A stretch of DNA of 64,000 nucleotides from Paenibacillus marchantiophytorum (GCF_014640555.1 NZ_BMHE01000026.1:33805-97804), one strand, 5' to 3'; shown: positions 16,973 to 25,863, counted from the first letter of the stretch. Program-made: numbers and translations. The notes: generated from the letters alone by a model not told the origin.

Positions 16973-18613
16973 ATGACAAATCTGAACCATTCTCCACATC
17001 AATTGTCGGAAAGGGTTCTCAAAGAGTCCTATCGTCAGGCTAAAGTATTGATGGTCGGCTCAGGGCCATTTCTGATCTCGGTCATTTCTGCACTGCTAGT
17101 ATCCGGAATGCCCAAGTTTCACGTGCTAGTCTCTGGCTCAGGGCCGACTGATCGGCAACGAATGCTAGAACTGGCTGCACATGCCCGTAATACAGATCCC
17201 GAGGTGACAATAGAAGAAGTTACCCTGCTGAAGGAAGGGGTTAGTAGTTGGCGGGAGGCTGTTAGGCCATTTGCTTCCATTTTGTATGTGTCACAGGAGG
17301 GGGATATCGAGGAATTGCGGGTTCTTCACGCGGTTTGCAGGGAGGAGCGAAAGTTGTTTCTTCCCGCAATATGTCTGCAGCAGGTGGGTCTAGCGGGTCC
17401 GCTAGTGCATCCGGACTTAGAGGGATGCTGGGAGTCAGCGTATCGCAGCATTCACGAATCTGCGATTTATAAAGACCCTGAGCTGCACACCTTCTCTTCC
17501 ACAGCGGGAGCGATGTTAGCGAATGTGATTGTGTTTGAATTGTTCAAAAAAATTACGGGAGCGAACGATGCGGAACAAAAGAATCAATTCTTCCTGCTTA
17601 ATCTGGAGACATTGGAAGGGAAATGGCATTCGTTCATGCCCCATCCGCTTGTGACCGGATGTACCGCAGCTGAATGGATTCACGATGTCGATCTGCTTTG
17701 CGAACGGGTATCAAGCACAAGCGAAAACGGATTGCTTCCTTACTTCAGCCGGTTGACATCGACTGAATCAGGGATATTCCACATTTGGGAGGAGGGAGAC
17801 TTAAAGCAACTGCCGCTCTCTCAGTGTCGCGTTCAGGCAGTCGATCCGCTATCAGAAGGTCCGGCGGGGCTTCTGCCAGACATTGTTTGTACAGATTTGA
17901 CGCATGAGGGAGCGAGGCGGGAAGCAGGGCTGGTAGGGATTGAAGCGTATGTGTCGCGAATGGCCAGTCTGCTCGTTTCGACGCTTCCATCCGATCAGGA
18001 ATCAGAGGGCAATAGGATAGACCCGCAGGAATTTATGGGCGTTGGAGCGGGGGGAACGGTTGCGGAAGGCATTGGCCGAGGATTGCAATGTAGCTTGGCC
18101 GAGTTACTGGGCAAGCGACTGGCATGTCAGTTGCCTACTGTCATTCGAGTACAGTTGTCTGCAATAGAAGATAAACACTGCCAGTTTTATTTGCAGGCTC
18201 TGACGACGATGAAGGGAGCACCCATGTTTGGTTTAGGGGAGGAAGTAGCCGGATTCCCTGTGATGTGGGTCGGTACAAGTGATCGTTGGTATGGCGGTGT
18301 AGGCTTGAATGTGACCCTGGCATTGCGGAATGCTCTACAGCAGGCTTTGTTGGAGGCACAAAACCGACCAGCTTGCCTCACATCGAAAGGGTTGGAGGTA
18401 TCGTCCGTGCATCTAGCTGAACAGCTGCCGCTAATCGTTGAGATCCCTTCTTGTGAAGTGACGTTAAAATCGGATGTTCTGCAGTCCGCTTTGCAGGTCT
18501 TGGAACGGAACCGTATGAGGCTCTTGGTCTTGGATCTGGCAGTAGTACCATTTCTGAAAGTGGAAATGGCAGGAGTGTTTGGCGTGTTGCTGCGAGAGGG
18601 GGAATCCCGGTGA
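16973..18613 (+). CDS. ThiF-like thiazole-containing bacteriocin maturation protein
   Basis: A 546-residue protein that starts MTNLNHSPHQLSERVLKESY and has a nucleotide-binding-like stretch KVLMVGSGPFLISVISALL (residues about 23-42), GPLVHPDLEGCWESAY (about 143) and LLNLETLEGKWHSFMPHPLV, as in the ThiF-like proteins beside YcaO enzymes in Bacillus TOMM loci. The two CxxC pairs of the partner are not conserved here (single Cys in EGCWES), so a non-zinc leader-recognition role is possible. The ribosome site AGGAGG is excellent. Family members I remember are somewhat longer, so a modest shortening is possible. It acts in the cytoplasm with the cyclodehydratase (inference). Confidence 0.8.
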   Translation: MTNLNHSPHQLSERVLKESYRQAKVLMVGSGPFLISVISALLVSGMPKFHVLVSGSGPTDRQRMLELAAHARNTDPEVTIEEVTLLKEGVSSWREAVRPFASILYVSQEGDIEELRVLHAVCREERKLFLPAICLQQVGLAGPLVHPDLEGCWESAYRSIHESAIYKDPELHTFSSTAGAMLANVIVFELFKKITGANDAEQKNQFFLLNLETLEGKWHSFMPHPLVTGCTAAEWIHDVDLLCERVSSTSENGLLPYFSRLTSTESGIFHIWEEGDLKQLPLSQCRVQAVDPLSEGPAGLLPDIVCTDLTHEGARREAGLVGIEAYVSRMASLLVSTLPSDQESEGNRIDPQEFMGVGAGGTVAEGIGRGLQCSLAELLGKRLACQLPTVIRVQLSAIEDKHCQFYLQALTTMKGAPMFGLGEEVAGFPVMWVGTSDRWYGGVGLNVTLALRNALQQALLEAQNRPACLTSKGLEVSSVHLAEQLPLIVEIPSCEVTLKSDVLQSALQVLERNRMRLLVLDLAVVPFLKVEMAGVFGVLLREGESR

Positions 18614-18630
18614 GATCAAGCGCTATGCAT

Positions 18631-18666
18631 AAAAAAGTCACCCTAAGATTAAGGGTGACTTTTTCT
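18631..18666. terminator. Bidirectional terminator after the ThiF-like gene
   Basis: A 9-bp perfect stem AGTCACCCT/AGGGTGACT with a 7-nt loop is flanked by A6 on the left and T5 on the right, so it can stop transcription on both strands (the ThiF-like gene and the YjcZ gene). Confidence 0.85.
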
Positions 18667-18696
18667 TCTCGTTGTTCTTTGTGTTAGATTAAGGAA

Positions 18697-18807
18697 TTAC
18701 CAAACAAATGCGGATGTGATGATGACCAAAAGAATAAAAAGAACCAAAATAGCTGCTGAACTGTTACCATAACCTGCACAACTTCCACCATAACCTACTG
18801 CTCCCAT
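18697..18807 (-). CDS. YjcZ-family sporulation peptide (36 aa)
   Basis: A hand-read small gene. The product starts MGAVGYGGSCAGYGNSSAAI and continues ILVLFILLVIITSAFVW, giving a Gly/Tyr-rich head and one hydrophobic segment ending in an aromatic residue, the pattern of YjcZ/YrvI-type sporulation peptides that are abundant in Bacillus and Paenibacillus. AGGGGATGAG precedes the ATG. It ends before the bidirectional terminator. Function beyond expression during sporulation is not established for the family. Its single Cys and membrane helix make it unlike a TOMM precursor. Confidence 0.75.
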   Translation of the reverse strand: MGAVGYGGSCAGYGNSSAAILVLFILLVIITSAFVW

Positions 18808-18906
18808 GTTTACTCATCCCCTTCTGGTGATTTGTTACTACGGTATAAAATATGCTCGTTAAATAGTAATTGATTGGACGTATGTACCCTATTGAGCCTT
18901 GGAATA

Positions 18907-19794
18907 TTAGAATGCAGGAACTACTGAAACTCCATACTTGTCTTGGATAAACTTCTTGACATCGGAAGAGGTCAAAGCAGCACCCAGTTTCTTGATTTCG
19001 TCACGGTTTTCGTCGCCTTTGCGAACCGTAATTACGTTGGCGTAAGGAGAGTTTGCATCTTCTCTGAATAAGGCTGTTTTGGGATCGATTTTAGCCTCAA
19101 TAATTATGTTTGTATTGATAACCGCGCCATCAAGATCTTGTAGGGATCTAGCTAAAGTAGGGGGTTCAGCTTCCACAAATTTCAGGTTCTTTGGGTTGCT
19201 GATGATGTCCTTAGGTGTTGCTTGGTAGGTAGTGAGACCTTCTTTCAACTTGATTAATCCTTGCTGTTGAAGGAGTACAAGCGCTCTATATTCGTTGGAG
19301 GGGTTGTTTGGAATACCAATTTTCGCGCCATCCTTAATCTCATCCTTTGATTTGAGCTTGGTGGAGTAGAAGCCGATAGGCTCAACGTGAACTTTAATTG
19401 GATTCACAAAGTCGAAGGCTTTTTCAGTTTTGACTGAATCGAAGTAAGGCACATGTTGGAAGTAGTTTGCGTCGATTTGCTTATCTTTGAGCAACTGATT
19501 CAAAAGACCTTCATCCGTGACTTTAACAACAAGATTAATTCCTTGTTCCTTCAGCTTCGGTTTAACGAAATTAAGAATTTCCGAATGTGGGATTTCGGCG
19601 GATCCGATGGTTAAAGTGACTTCCTTTTTGGGTGCTTCTGTTGGAGCGCTGCTTGGTGCTGCCGCAGTTGCCGCTGGTGAGGATGCTTTAGGGCTGCTTG
19701 ATGCTACCGTACTGCTAGTAGCACCACACCCAGCAAGGATAACACTAAAAGCTGCGAATAATGAAACGATAGAAAATAATCCCTTTGTAACCAT
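18907..19794 (-). CDS. metQ: MetQ/NlpA-type substrate-binding lipoprotein
   Basis: A 295-residue lipoprotein that captures methionine or a related sulfur compound for the MetNI importer. The signal peptide ends in the lipobox ILAGC (about residue 22). After an Ala/Ser/Pro-rich linker comes the NLPA fold with EIPHSEILNFVKPKL and DANYFQHVPYFDS, both characteristic of MetQ. AGGAGTGAG lies before the ATG. It is the last gene of a metN-metI-metQ operon, 76 bp after metI. Confidence 0.88.
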   Translation of the reverse strand: MVTKGLFSIVSLFAAFSVILAGCGATSSTVASSSPKASSPAATAAAPSSAPTEAPKKEVTLTIGSAEIPHSEILNFVKPKLKEQGINLVVKVTDEGLLNQLLKDKQIDANYFQHVPYFDSVKTEKAFDFVNPIKVHVEPIGFYSTKLKSKDEIKDGAKIGIPNNPSNEYRALVLLQQQGLIKLKEGLTTYQATPKDIISNPKNLKFVEAEPPTLARSLQDLDGAVINTNIIIEAKIDPKTALFREDANSPYANVITVRKGDENRDEIKKLGAALTSSDVKKFIQDKYGVSVVPAF

Positions 19795-19870
19795 GGATAA
19801 CTCACTCCTATTTCTTATATGTATATTTGGTCATGCAATGAAACCGATAGGAACAACAATGCTTTTAATT

Positions 19871-20539
19871 TTAATCAAGCTTGAAGCGTTTTTTATTTAT
19901 TGACCTAGAGATGTAGTCTCCAGTCCACTGAAAAATTTGTACGAGAAGAATAATGATTATGACAGTTGCGATGAGCACGTCTTCACGAAATCTCTGATAT
20001 CCGAATCGGATGGCCAAACTGCCCAGTCCTCCAGCACCGATAGCTCCAGCAATGGCAGTAAACTCGGTGATGGCGATGATGGCAATCGTTACTCCGCGTA
20101 CAAGCGCTGGCAGGGATTCCGGAATAAGTACTCGAAAAATAATCGTAAACGGGGAAGCTCCAACGGCTTTGGCCGCTTCTATTTTCCCAATGCTAACTTC
20201 CTTCAGCGATGTTTCTATAATCCTGCCTAAGAAAGGTGCGATACCGATCGAAAGCGACACAATAGCTGCGGTAGGACCCAAGGTGGTTCCGACAATCATA
20301 CGAGATAAAGGCAGCAGCAAGACGATTAGGATGATAGAAGGAATAGAGCGAATACAGTTAATGACCATATTAATGACTCTATGCAGCCCTGTAGCTTCAA
20401 GAATACCGCCTTTCTCCGTTACCACTAGAGTGACGCCGAGTGCAGAACCCATAATTAATGCGAAAATGGAAGACCATAATAGCATATAGAGTGTTTCTAA
20501 AAGAGCAGGCCAGAGTAATTCGATTAATTCTTGAATCAT
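19871..20539 (-). CDS. metI: MetI-type ABC permease
   Basis: A 222-residue permease with about five membrane helices. The EAA loop reads GKIEAAKAVGASPFTIIFRVLIPESLP (about residues 135-161) and RSIPSIILIVLLLPLSR precedes it, both as in methionine permeases. Its ATG overlaps the metN TGA (ATGA at 20536-20539), so the two are translationally coupled. It forms the membrane channel for the MetQ substrate. Confidence 0.88.
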   Translation of the reverse strand: MIQELIELLWPALLETLYMLLWSSIFALIMGSALGVTLVVTEKGGILEATGLHRVINMVINCIRSIPSIILIVLLLPLSRMIVGTTLGPTAAIVSLSIGIAPFLGRIIETSLKEVSIGKIEAAKAVGASPFTIIFRVLIPESLPALVRGVTIAIIAITEFTAIAGAIGAGGLGSLAIRFGYQRFREDVLIATVIIIILLVQIFQWTGDYISRSINKKRFKLD

Positions 20540-21321
20540 AGGCTGACTCTCACCCTTTCTTCGAGATGATGCTTATTGCGATAGAAATCTAAGATTTTCA
20601 CGAATTTCTTGGCCGTATCGCTTGCTGGATTCAGGAAAAATTGGTCCACGGAGCCTTGTTCAACGATTGTGCCTTTTTCGATGACCGCAAAGTTTTTGCA
20701 TATGTGCTGCAGGACATCGAGTTCATGGGTAATCAGCACAATCGTCAAATTAAGCTTACGGTTGATGTCTTTTAGCAGTTCTAGAATGGAGTAGGTCGTT
20801 TGCGGATCAAGCGCTGATGTGGCTTCGTCACTGAGCAGGACGTCTGGCTCATTCGCGAGAGCTCTGGCGATGCCAACTCGCTGCTTTTGACCTCCGCTCA
20901 ACTGGGATGGATGGACATTTTCTTTATCACTTAGTTCTACAAGTTCCAGTATTTCTCTAACACGCTGGTAAATGTACGATTTGGGATGGCCTGCAACCTT
21001 CAAAGGGAAGGCCACATTTTCAAATACAGTCTTGGAATCAAGGAGGTTAAACTGTTGGAAAATCATACCGATTTTCAGCCTAGCTAAGCGCAGGTCTTTG
21101 TCTGACAGATCTGTAATGACCTTGCCTTCAATCTCAATGCTCCCGGAATCAGGTTCCTCCAACCGGTTTAGACATCGGATTAGTGTTGATTTGCCTGCAC
21201 CGCTAAACCCGATAATGCCAAAGATATCGCCTTTTTCAATCTCAAGGTTGACGTTCTCTAAGGCAGTGAACACAGATTGGCGTGTTCGGTATGTTTTATT
21301 GAGATTTTTGATGACGATCAT
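20536..21321 (-). CDS. metN: MetN-type ABC ATPase lacking the NIL regulatory domain
   Basis: A 261-residue ATPase: Walker A GFSGAGKSTLIRCLNRLE (about residues 37-54), signature LSGGQKQRVGIARALANEP, Walker B VLLSDEATSALD. Classical MetN proteins are about 340 residues with a C-terminal NIL domain that binds methionine and inhibits transport. This one stops about 20 residues after the ATPase core, so that feedback module is missing. The ATG at 21321 follows GAGGGAT. Together with the divergent flavin monooxygenase this suggests import of an organosulfur compound rather than plain methionine (inference). Confidence 0.87.
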   Translation of the reverse strand: MIVIKNLNKTYRTRQSVFTALENVNLEIEKGDIFGIIGFSGAGKSTLIRCLNRLEEPDSGSIEIEGKVITDLSDKDLRLARLKIGMIFQQFNLLDSKTVFENVAFPLKVAGHPKSYIYQRVREILELVELSDKENVHPSQLSGGQKQRVGIARALANEPDVLLSDEATSALDPQTTYSILELLKDINRKLNLTIVLITHELDVLQHICKNFAVIEKGTIVEQGSVDQFFLNPASDTAKKFVKILDFYRNKHHLEERVRVSL

Positions 21322-21367
21322 AATAATCCCTCACTTTTAATACCAAGTAATCCTAGTTTATTAGTAT

Positions 21368-21467
21368 AATTTAAATGACAACCTAAATTCTGTCAAGAAA
21401 ATTTCTTTTGCTACTTGTTCGGGCTTATCATCCTGGGATTGACGATTATTAGAGAGGGTGGTAAATT
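21368..21467. promoter_or_regulatory. Divergent promoters for metNIQ and the flavin monooxygenase
   Basis: Minus strand: -35 TTGACA (21391-21396), 17-bp spacer, -10 TAAATT (21368-21373). Plus strand: -35 TTGACG (21439-21444), 17-bp spacer, -10 TAAATT (21462-21467). The two promoters are back to back, allowing shared control. No SAM riboswitch or T-box fold is apparent in either leader, so a protein regulator of sulfur status is more likely. Confidence 0.65.
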
Positions 21468-21516
21468 AAAACATATTATGTTTATTAATTTACTCGGAAT
21501 TTAAGGAGGAGATCTC

Positions 21517-22866
21517 ATGTCTCGTAAAAGACAAATAAAGCTGTCCGCCTATTTAGTAGGAACCGGTATGCACGTAGCATCTTGGAGACATCCTGATGCT
21601 CAGGCGGATTCCAGCATTGATATTGATTATTACAAACATTTGGCTCAAATTGCGGAGAAAGGGAAGTTTGATATTGCCTTTATTGCAGATAGCTTGGCTA
21701 TCAATGAGGAGTCGCATCCGAATATTTTGACCCGCTTTGAGCCCATCACCTTAATTACAGCTTTAGCAGGGGCGACTTCAAAGATCGGAGTTGTCGCAAC
21801 AGCCTCCACTTCTTATGTGGAGCCTTTTAATCTGGCGCGACAATTCCTGTCCGTTGATCATATCAGCAAAGGCAGAGCTGGTTGGAACATTGTAACGACA
21901 AGAGATTTGTCCGGGAATACAGCACTTAACTTCAATGGCCGTGAGCATTTGGAGCATGGCTTTCGATATAAGCGGGCAGAAGAGTTTATTGACGTGATTA
22001 AAGGCTTATGGGATTCCTGGGAGGATGACGCTTTCATCCGCGACAAAGAAAGCGGGCAGTTTTACGACCGCAGCAAGCTTCACAAGCTGGACCATGTAGG
22101 GGAGTTTTTCTCGGTGCAGGGGCCGTTAAATATTCATCGCTCTAGACAAGGCCATCCTGTGCTAGTGCAAGCTGGATCTTCAGAGGCTGGGCAACTGTTT
22201 GCCGCGAGGAGCGCGGAAGTCATTTTTTCACATAAAAATAGTCTCGAGGACTCTCAGGAATTTTACCGTTCTTTCAAAAATAAGGTCGTCTCATTCGGCC
22301 GCTCCCCCGATGAAGTGCATATTCTTCAGGGTATTTCACCGATTATTGGGGAAACTGAAGAGATCGCACAGCAGAAGCTTGCCTACTTAGAATCATTGAT
22401 AACCGACGAAACGGGCTTGAAGTTCCTGACCGATTATTTTGGAGGATTGGATTTGAGTGAGCATACGCTAGAAACCAGAACGCTTGATATTGGATTTGGC
22501 GAGCTGACGGGTGTTCGATTCGAATATGAAAAGTTTCGTCCTTTCGTGATCAAAGAAAACCCCACACTTAGAGAACTGTATTCTTTGATAACCGGGTCTT
22601 ATACCGTCAACGACTTTGTAGGAACGCCTGAACAAATAGCCGATAATTTAGAAAAATGGTTTGTTCAAAGAGCTGTAGACGGCTTTATGCTGATGTCTCC
22701 GCTTTTACCGAACAATTTAGAAGATTTCGTGAATCTGGTCGTCCCTCTTTTGCAGGAGAGAGGTTTATTCCGGACCGATTATGAAGGTGACACGCTTCGC
22801 GATCATCTGAATTTGCCAGTGCCTCCGAATCGGTATAGCTTACAAAAACAAAGGCAGCCGATCTGA
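21517..22866 (+). CDS. FMN-dependent monooxygenase, NtaA/SnaA/DszA type
   Basis: A 449-residue bacterial-luciferase-like flavin monooxygenase. The N-terminal LSAYLVGTGMHVASWRHPDA and GRAGWNIVTTRDLSGNTALNF blocks are typical of the NtaA/SnaA/DszA group, which uses reduced FMN from a separate reductase to oxidise chelates or organosulfur compounds. The ATG at 21517 follows AAGGAGG. It is divergent from metNIQ, a pairing common in sulfur-scavenging loci, so an imported sulfonated or thioether compound is the likely substrate (inference). No flavin reductase is nearby. Confidence 0.85.
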   Translation: MSRKRQIKLSAYLVGTGMHVASWRHPDAQADSSIDIDYYKHLAQIAEKGKFDIAFIADSLAINEESHPNILTRFEPITLITALAGATSKIGVVATASTSYVEPFNLARQFLSVDHISKGRAGWNIVTTRDLSGNTALNFNGREHLEHGFRYKRAEEFIDVIKGLWDSWEDDAFIRDKESGQFYDRSKLHKLDHVGEFFSVQGPLNIHRSRQGHPVLVQAGSSEAGQLFAARSAEVIFSHKNSLEDSQEFYRSFKNKVVSFGRSPDEVHILQGISPIIGETEEIAQQKLAYLESLITDETGLKFLTDYFGGLDLSEHTLETRTLDIGFGELTGVRFEYEKFRPFVIKENPTLRELYSLITGSYTVNDFVGTPEQIADNLEKWFVQRAVDGFMLMSPLLPNNLEDFVNLVVPLLQERGLFRTDYEGDTLRDHLNLPVPPNRYSLQKQRQPI

Positions 22867-22887
22867 TTGGATCGGTTGCCTTTTTTA
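22852..22887. terminator. Terminator between monooxygenase and ctaB
   Basis: An 11-bp stem (AGGCAGCCGAT with ATCGGTTGCCT, one G-U pair) starts inside the last codons of the monooxygenase and ends in six Ts. The left flank is A-rich, so it may also serve the convergent ctaB gene. Confidence 0.85.
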
Positions 22888-22888
22888 C

Positions 22889-23803
22889 TCAAGCAGCAAC
22901 TAGGGAGTAGCCGACAATCATCAACAGTAGCACCGTGATGTGATTTAGCGAGAAAATGAACATTGAACGGGCCCACTGGTCCTCCTGCTTCCGACGATAA
23001 CCGTTGATGCTCAGAATCAACCAGCCCAAACTCAAGAGCGCATTCGCTATGGCAATGTACGGATTAAATGACCAGAACAAAAAGCTGCACAGGAACAGTA
23101 CAACCAGATACGCGTTCATCTGCACGTAAGTTCTACGAATACCCTTGACAACTGGGAGCATCGGAATGTTGGCCGCCCGGTACTCCTCCATACGCCGAAT
23201 TCCAATTGCGTAAAAATGCGGCATCTGCCAAATCAGCATTAACAGGAACAATGCAATCGCATGGGGATGCAAAATATCAGGAGAGATCGCGGCCCAACCG
23301 ATCAACGGAGGCATGGCACCCGACAAGCTTCCAACCTCTGTATTATAGATTGTTCTGCGCTTTGTCCACATGGTATAAGGAATGACATAGAGAAACAGCC
23401 CCAAGAAGCCTACAAAAGCGGATAGCGGAGAAGCTATATACAGTGCCACAAGACCGCCGATCGCGATCCAGATCCCAATGATTAGCCCGCTCCCGATGTC
23501 TACGATACCGGAAACAGTCGGCCTATTTTTCGTCCGTTCCATAATGCGATCGATATCGCGATCATATAAGTTATTAAAGATACCGGCCGCTCCGATCACC
23601 AAGGAAGATCCGATGAGTGCCAACGTAATGTTGCCGATCTTATCGAGGAGAGGTATACCATGAACGAACAATGCCATGCTAAGGCCTGCGATCATGGCGA
23701 TAAGGTTCGACTTAATAATGCCAATTTTTATCGTTTCGAAAAGTACCTTCGTGATTGAGGTCGGAATTCGTTCGATACTAGCCATATTGCTTTGGATTTG
23801 CAT
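22889..23803 (-). CDS. ctaB: Protoheme IX farnesyltransferase
   Basis: A 304-residue UbiA-family prenyltransferase that converts heme B to heme O for cytochrome oxidase. The first Asp-rich motif NNLYDRDID (about residues 77-85) followed by RTKNRPTVSG, and WTKRRTIYNTEVGSLSGAMPPLIGW are typical of CtaB. About nine membrane segments are present. Start at 23803 with AAGGGTG upstream. It is a single gene here, apart from the other cytochrome-oxidase genes it usually accompanies, so it may be a second copy. Confidence 0.9.
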   Translation of the reverse strand: MQIQSNMASIERIPTSITKVLFETIKIGIIKSNLIAMIAGLSMALFVHGIPLLDKIGNITLALIGSSLVIGAAGIFNNLYDRDIDRIMERTKNRPTVSGIVDIGSGLIIGIWIAIGGLVALYIASPLSAFVGFLGLFLYVIPYTMWTKRRTIYNTEVGSLSGAMPPLIGWAAISPDILHPHAIALFLLMLIWQMPHFYAIGIRRMEEYRAANIPMLPVVKGIRRTYVQMNAYLVVLFLCSFLFWSFNPYIAIANALLSLGWLILSINGYRRKQEDQWARSMFIFSLNHITVLLLMIVGYSLVAA

Positions 23804-23997
23804 GACGCTAACACACCCTTACAAGTAAATTAACTTCTATAGGTTAAGGTTACCATATAGGTGTTGTTAATATGCTGATCCTCAACAAATCAACATGATT
23901 CTGTCAAAAATCTTTGTCGCTTTCGTGAAAAAAACCAGTTTCGGAATGCTTTTATTATATAATATTGCTAATGAACCAATGAGTGGGAGGGCAGGCC

Positions 23998-24471
23998 ATG
24001 AACAAAGAAGATCAGGTCTTAATGGGTTTCAGGGACTTATATAACAAATTAGTTTGGCTTAATAAGGACAAGATGGAAGAAAGTCTTAAAGGTTACAAGC
24101 CTTCTGAAGTACATTGCATCGAATACATCGAAAGAAATGTAGATTCCAACGTTACGAAACTTGCGGAATCCTTTTATATGACTCGCGGTGCCATAAGTAA
24201 ATTAACTCAGAAGCTCATACAAAAAGGTCTTATCGAAAGCTACCAGAAATCGGATAACAAGAAAGAAATCTATTTTAGGCTTACTGAGCAAGGGAAAGTC
24301 ATTTATAAAATCCATGAGGACCTGCACAAAGAGTTTCAAGAACGGGATAAAGTCGTATTTGAGCAGGTAACCGCGGCACAATTTGACAGTATGCTTAGCT
24401 TTGTGGAAAAGTATAATAGGCATTTGGAAGCAGAAATAAAGAAAAAGGGTATAGAGATGAAGTCGGAATAA
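23998..24471 (+). CDS. MarR-family repressor of the adjacent efflux gene
   Basis: A 157-residue MarR regulator: recognition helix region LAESFYMTRGAISKLTQKLIQKGLI (about 48-72), then a wing SYQKSDNKKEIYFRLTEQG. I chose the ATG at 23998 after GGGAGG; an in-frame GTG at 23983 would place the ribosome site inside the gene. A terminator separates it from the MFS gene, but the perfect inverted repeat in the MFS promoter is the obvious candidate binding site. Confidence 0.87.
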   Translation: MNKEDQVLMGFRDLYNKLVWLNKDKMEESLKGYKPSEVHCIEYIERNVDSNVTKLAESFYMTRGAISKLTQKLIQKGLIESYQKSDNKKEIYFRLTEQGKVIYKIHEDLHKEFQERDKVVFEQVTAAQFDSMLSFVEKYNRHLEAEIKKKGIEMKSE

Positions 24472-24496
24472 ATTAGAATAATGAATAAGAAACCAC

Positions 24497-24535
24497 AGGC
24501 AGCCAAACTCTATTGAGGACAGGCTGCCTTTTTAT
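24497..24535 (+). terminator. Terminator after marR gene
   Basis: The stem AGGCAGCC/GGCTGCCT (24497-24504 with 24522-24529) is followed by TTTTTATT. Confidence 0.8.
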
Positions 24536-24548
24536 TGTTGATATTTTG

Positions 24549-24589
24549 TTGACAAGGAAACAAAATTATAATACGATTATTTTGTTTCC
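24549..24589 (+). promoter_or_regulatory. MFS promoter overlapped by an 11-bp-arm palindromic operator
   Basis: -35 TTGACA (24549-24554), 17-bp spacer, -10 TACGAT (24572-24577). The perfect inverted repeat GGAAACAAAAT ... ATTTTGTTTCC occupies 24556-24566 and 24579-24589, covering the spacer, the -10 and the start site. This is an ideal repressor geometry. The MarR protein encoded just upstream is the expected binder. Confidence 0.8.
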
Positions 24590-24627
24590 GAGGAATCAAA
24601 GACACAACTTTTGAGGAGAGATTTTAA

Positions 24628-25863
24628 ATGTCCATCTTTAGATCACATAATGAAAAGAACACAGAACAAACCGTAGATAAACACGCTTTACTATTCGGCC
24701 TTATTTCTGTATTTCTTTGCGGAATAGGCTTCAGTATTATAGCACCTGTCGTCCCATTCTTAGTGCAGCCTTATACAAGCAATCCGGGAGAGCAAGCGAT
24801 AGTTGTTACGCTGCTGACCTCTGTTTATGCATTTTGCGTGTTTTTTGCAGCCCCCGTACTTGGAGCTTTGAGCGACAGATATGGCCGCCGCCCATTGCTC
24901 TTAGTATGCCTTCTGGGTTCCGCAATCGGATATTTCGTTTTTGGCATAGGAGGAGCTCTATGGATACTATTTGTTGGGCGCATCATAGAGGGTATAACAG
25001 GTGGCAGCATAGGCACTATATTCGCCTATTTTGCAGACATCATTCCTCCGCAGCAGAGAACCAAATACTTTGGATGGGTAAGCGCGGTTGTAGGTGTTGG
25101 TACTGTCATTGGCCCAACGCTAGGCGGATTACTTGCCAAGTTTGGTTATTCGGTGCCCATGTATTTTGGAGCAATAATAACTTTAGTGAATGTTGTTTAT
25201 GGATACTTTTTTATGCCTGAGAGCCTTGCCAAGACGAATAGACTGAAAGAGATTACCTTTGTAAGACTGAATCCATTTGCACAGCTTGCAAATCTACTTT
25301 CCATGAAAAACTTAAATAGGCTGCTTGTCTCAGCGTTCTTGCTCTGGATACCCAACGGATCTTTACAGGCTGTTTTTTCACAATTTACAATGGATACTTT
25401 CAGTTGGAAGCCTGCACTCATCGGACTTATGTTTTCCATTATGGGCGTCCAAGACATCATTTCACAAGGTTTCATCATGCCAAAGCTTTTGAGAAAACTT
25501 AGTGATAAACAGATAGCCATTCTTGGAATGGTTTCGGAGATTATCGGCTACAGTCTTATTGCAGCTTCTTCATTGTTCTCATTCTATCCACTTTTAATCG
25601 CTGGAATGTTTATATTTGGTTTTGGTGATTCGATCTTTGGGCCTTCATTCAATGGAATGCTCTCCAAGTCTGTCGATTCTAGTGAACAGGGAAGGATTCA
25701 AGGAGGCAGCCAATCTATTCAGGCATTAGCAAGAATGATTGGGCCTCTCATTGGAGGTCAAATCTATGTATCACTTGGTCATGCTGCGCCCGCTTTTATG
25801 GGTATGATTCTTATAGCAGCGGCAATACCAGTTTTGTATAAGAGACCGCATGTAAATATGTAG
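24628..25863 (+). CDS. MFS drug efflux transporter, TetA-like
   Basis: A 411-residue, twelve-helix proton antiporter. Motif A is GALSDRYGRRPLLL (about residues 82-95) and motif C-like GTVIGPTLGGLL occurs in helix 5, which marks drug-H+ antiporters of the TetA/multidrug group. It starts at an ATG after GAGGAGAG. Control by the neighbouring MarR through the palindrome in its promoter is likely. The substrate cannot be told from sequence alone. Sequence motifs also fit general multidrug efflux. Confidence 0.85.
   Translation: MSIFRSHNEKNTEQTVDKHALLFGLISVFLCGIGFSIIAPVVPFLVQPYTSNPGEQAIVVTLLTSVYAFCVFFAAPVLGALSDRYGRRPLLLVCLLGSAIGYFVFGIGGALWILFVGRIIEGITGGSIGTIFAYFADIIPPQQRTKYFGWVSAVVGVGTVIGPTLGGLLAKFGYSVPMYFGAIITLVNVVYGYFFMPESLAKTNRLKEITFVRLNPFAQLANLLSMKNLNRLLVSAFLLWIPNGSLQAVFSQFTMDTFSWKPALIGLMFSIMGVQDIISQGFIMPKLLRKLSDKQIAILGMVSEIIGYSLIAASSLFSFYPLLIAGMFIFGFGDSIFGPSFNGMLSKSVDSSEQGRIQGGSQSIQALARMIGPLIGGQIYVSLGHAAPAFMGMILIAAAIPVLYKRPHVNM

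Noticed and set aside
18697..18807. YjcZ peptide as TOMM precursor
   Set aside because: It has one Cys, a membrane helix and the YjcZ pattern, with no leader/core organisation.
21322..21516. SAM riboswitch or T-box in the metN leader
   Set aside because: No conserved S-box or T-box sequence blocks and no terminator hairpin are present before metN.
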